In this document: positions 63,808-64,000 of the stretch, piece by piece
Layout of the letters: each line of letters starts with the position of its first letter
Numbering within the stretch: position 1 is the first letter of the stretch
Source of the DNA: Lysinibacillus timonensis
GTDB taxonomy: Bacteria; Bacillota; Bacilli; Bacillales_A; Planococcaceae
DNA length: 64,000 bases
Direction of reading: 5' to 3'
Assembly (NCBI RefSeq): GCF_900291985.1
Contig: NZ_LT985980.1
Span: 2,998,001-3,062,000, forward strand
Position numbers and translations under genes: made by a program
The notes under the pieces: model-generated
What the model saw: only the letters and a program-made list of their open reading frames with translations
Database searches by the model: none
Told to the model about the DNA's origin: nothing

Positions 63808-64000
63808 GTTACGTACGTATGAAAGTTCTTAAATACGCAGTGGACCACAATTCAAAGCCAAAATGAGAAGACTTATCTTCTAAATATATAAATCAGTTAG
63901 TGAAAAGCGGTTGGAATGCTTCGCTCCAACTGCTTCTTTTTATTCTCTCTAATTACACTAAGTTTGATCATGTTAAGACTTTAGATAGAAGACGATTCGC
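63808..64000. other. Non-coding end of the window with a terminator
   Basis: AAGCGGTTGGA (63905-63915) pairs with TCCAACTGCTT (63925-63935) with one wobble, followed by CTTTTTATT. It is a rho-independent terminator for the preceding rightward remnant. No gene seen in the rest. Confidence 0.6.

Overview
The window looks like chromosomal DNA of a low-GC, spore-former-type Bacillota, most likely the Lysinibacillus/Solibacillus branch of Bacillales. The evidence is the AT-rich codon use, GGAGG-type ribosome binding sites with frequent TTG and GTG starts, a SLAP-domain protein, an LXG polymorphic toxin, YwbE, YhgE and YfmS-like proteins, and glucarate genes matching the Bacillus set. No rRNA, tRNA, CRISPR array or intact transposase was seen.

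Layout. 1-6.2 kb: an NADP-binding oxidoreductase cut by the window edge, small DUF4085 and immunity-like genes, then an LXG toxin cassette (a 5'-truncated DUF5085-like copy, an intact DUF5085 gene, the LXG toxin, a putative immunity gene) followed by decayed coding fragments. 6.3-15.9 kb: mixed single genes (SDR, lipoprotein, LysE exporter, VOC protein, YwbE), three chemoreceptors (one soluble, two membrane-bound) and a membrane-protein gene interrupted by an amber codon. 16.7-31.4 kb: one long rightward cluster for hexarate (D-glucarate/galactarate) use: TctB-TctA-TctC transporter, a divergent UxuA-like dehydratase, GarD, KdgD, GucD, GudP, GudD, a GntR/FCD regulator, a D-2-hydroxyacid dehydrogenase and two tandem Ldh-type oxidoreductases. 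Glucarate and galactarate converge on 5-dehydro-4-deoxyglucarate, then 2-oxoglutarate semialdehyde, then 2-oxoglutarate. The UxuA-like enzyme, the three dehydrogenases and the second transporter are not needed for that route and suggest an extra substrate.

31.4-35.3 kb: a nested inverted-repeat element, yhgE and its TetR neighbour (which share a 23-bp operator-like site), and a SLAP-domain protein. 36.1-50.8 kb: a pyrimidine-catabolism region. It holds a NitT/TauT-type ABC transporter (ATPase, two permeases, lipoprotein), two PucR-type regulators, a class III aminotransferase with an iron-dependent alcohol dehydrogenase, an M20 carbamoylase, dihydropyrimidinase, PreT and PreA. Together these can take uracil to beta-alanine, malonate semialdehyde and probably 3-hydroxypropionate. 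A near-palindromic TGTGCA-TGCATAA site occurs in front of three of its transcription units.

51-64 kb: an ECF sigma/anti-sigma pair, a membrane diguanylate cyclase, a MetE-like methyltransferase, PepSY and YtkA/FixH-like proteins, a five-PAS GGDEF-EAL protein, lipoate-protein ligase, a calcium/sodium antiporter and a frameshifted FCD-regulator remnant.

The signals I would follow first are the shared PucR-region operator, the TetR/YhgE operator pair, the unassigned branch of the hexarate cluster, a candidate structured RNA between the ABC permease and binding-protein genes, and a dispersed repeat present at about 35.4 and 55.2 kb with four regularly spaced hairpin units.
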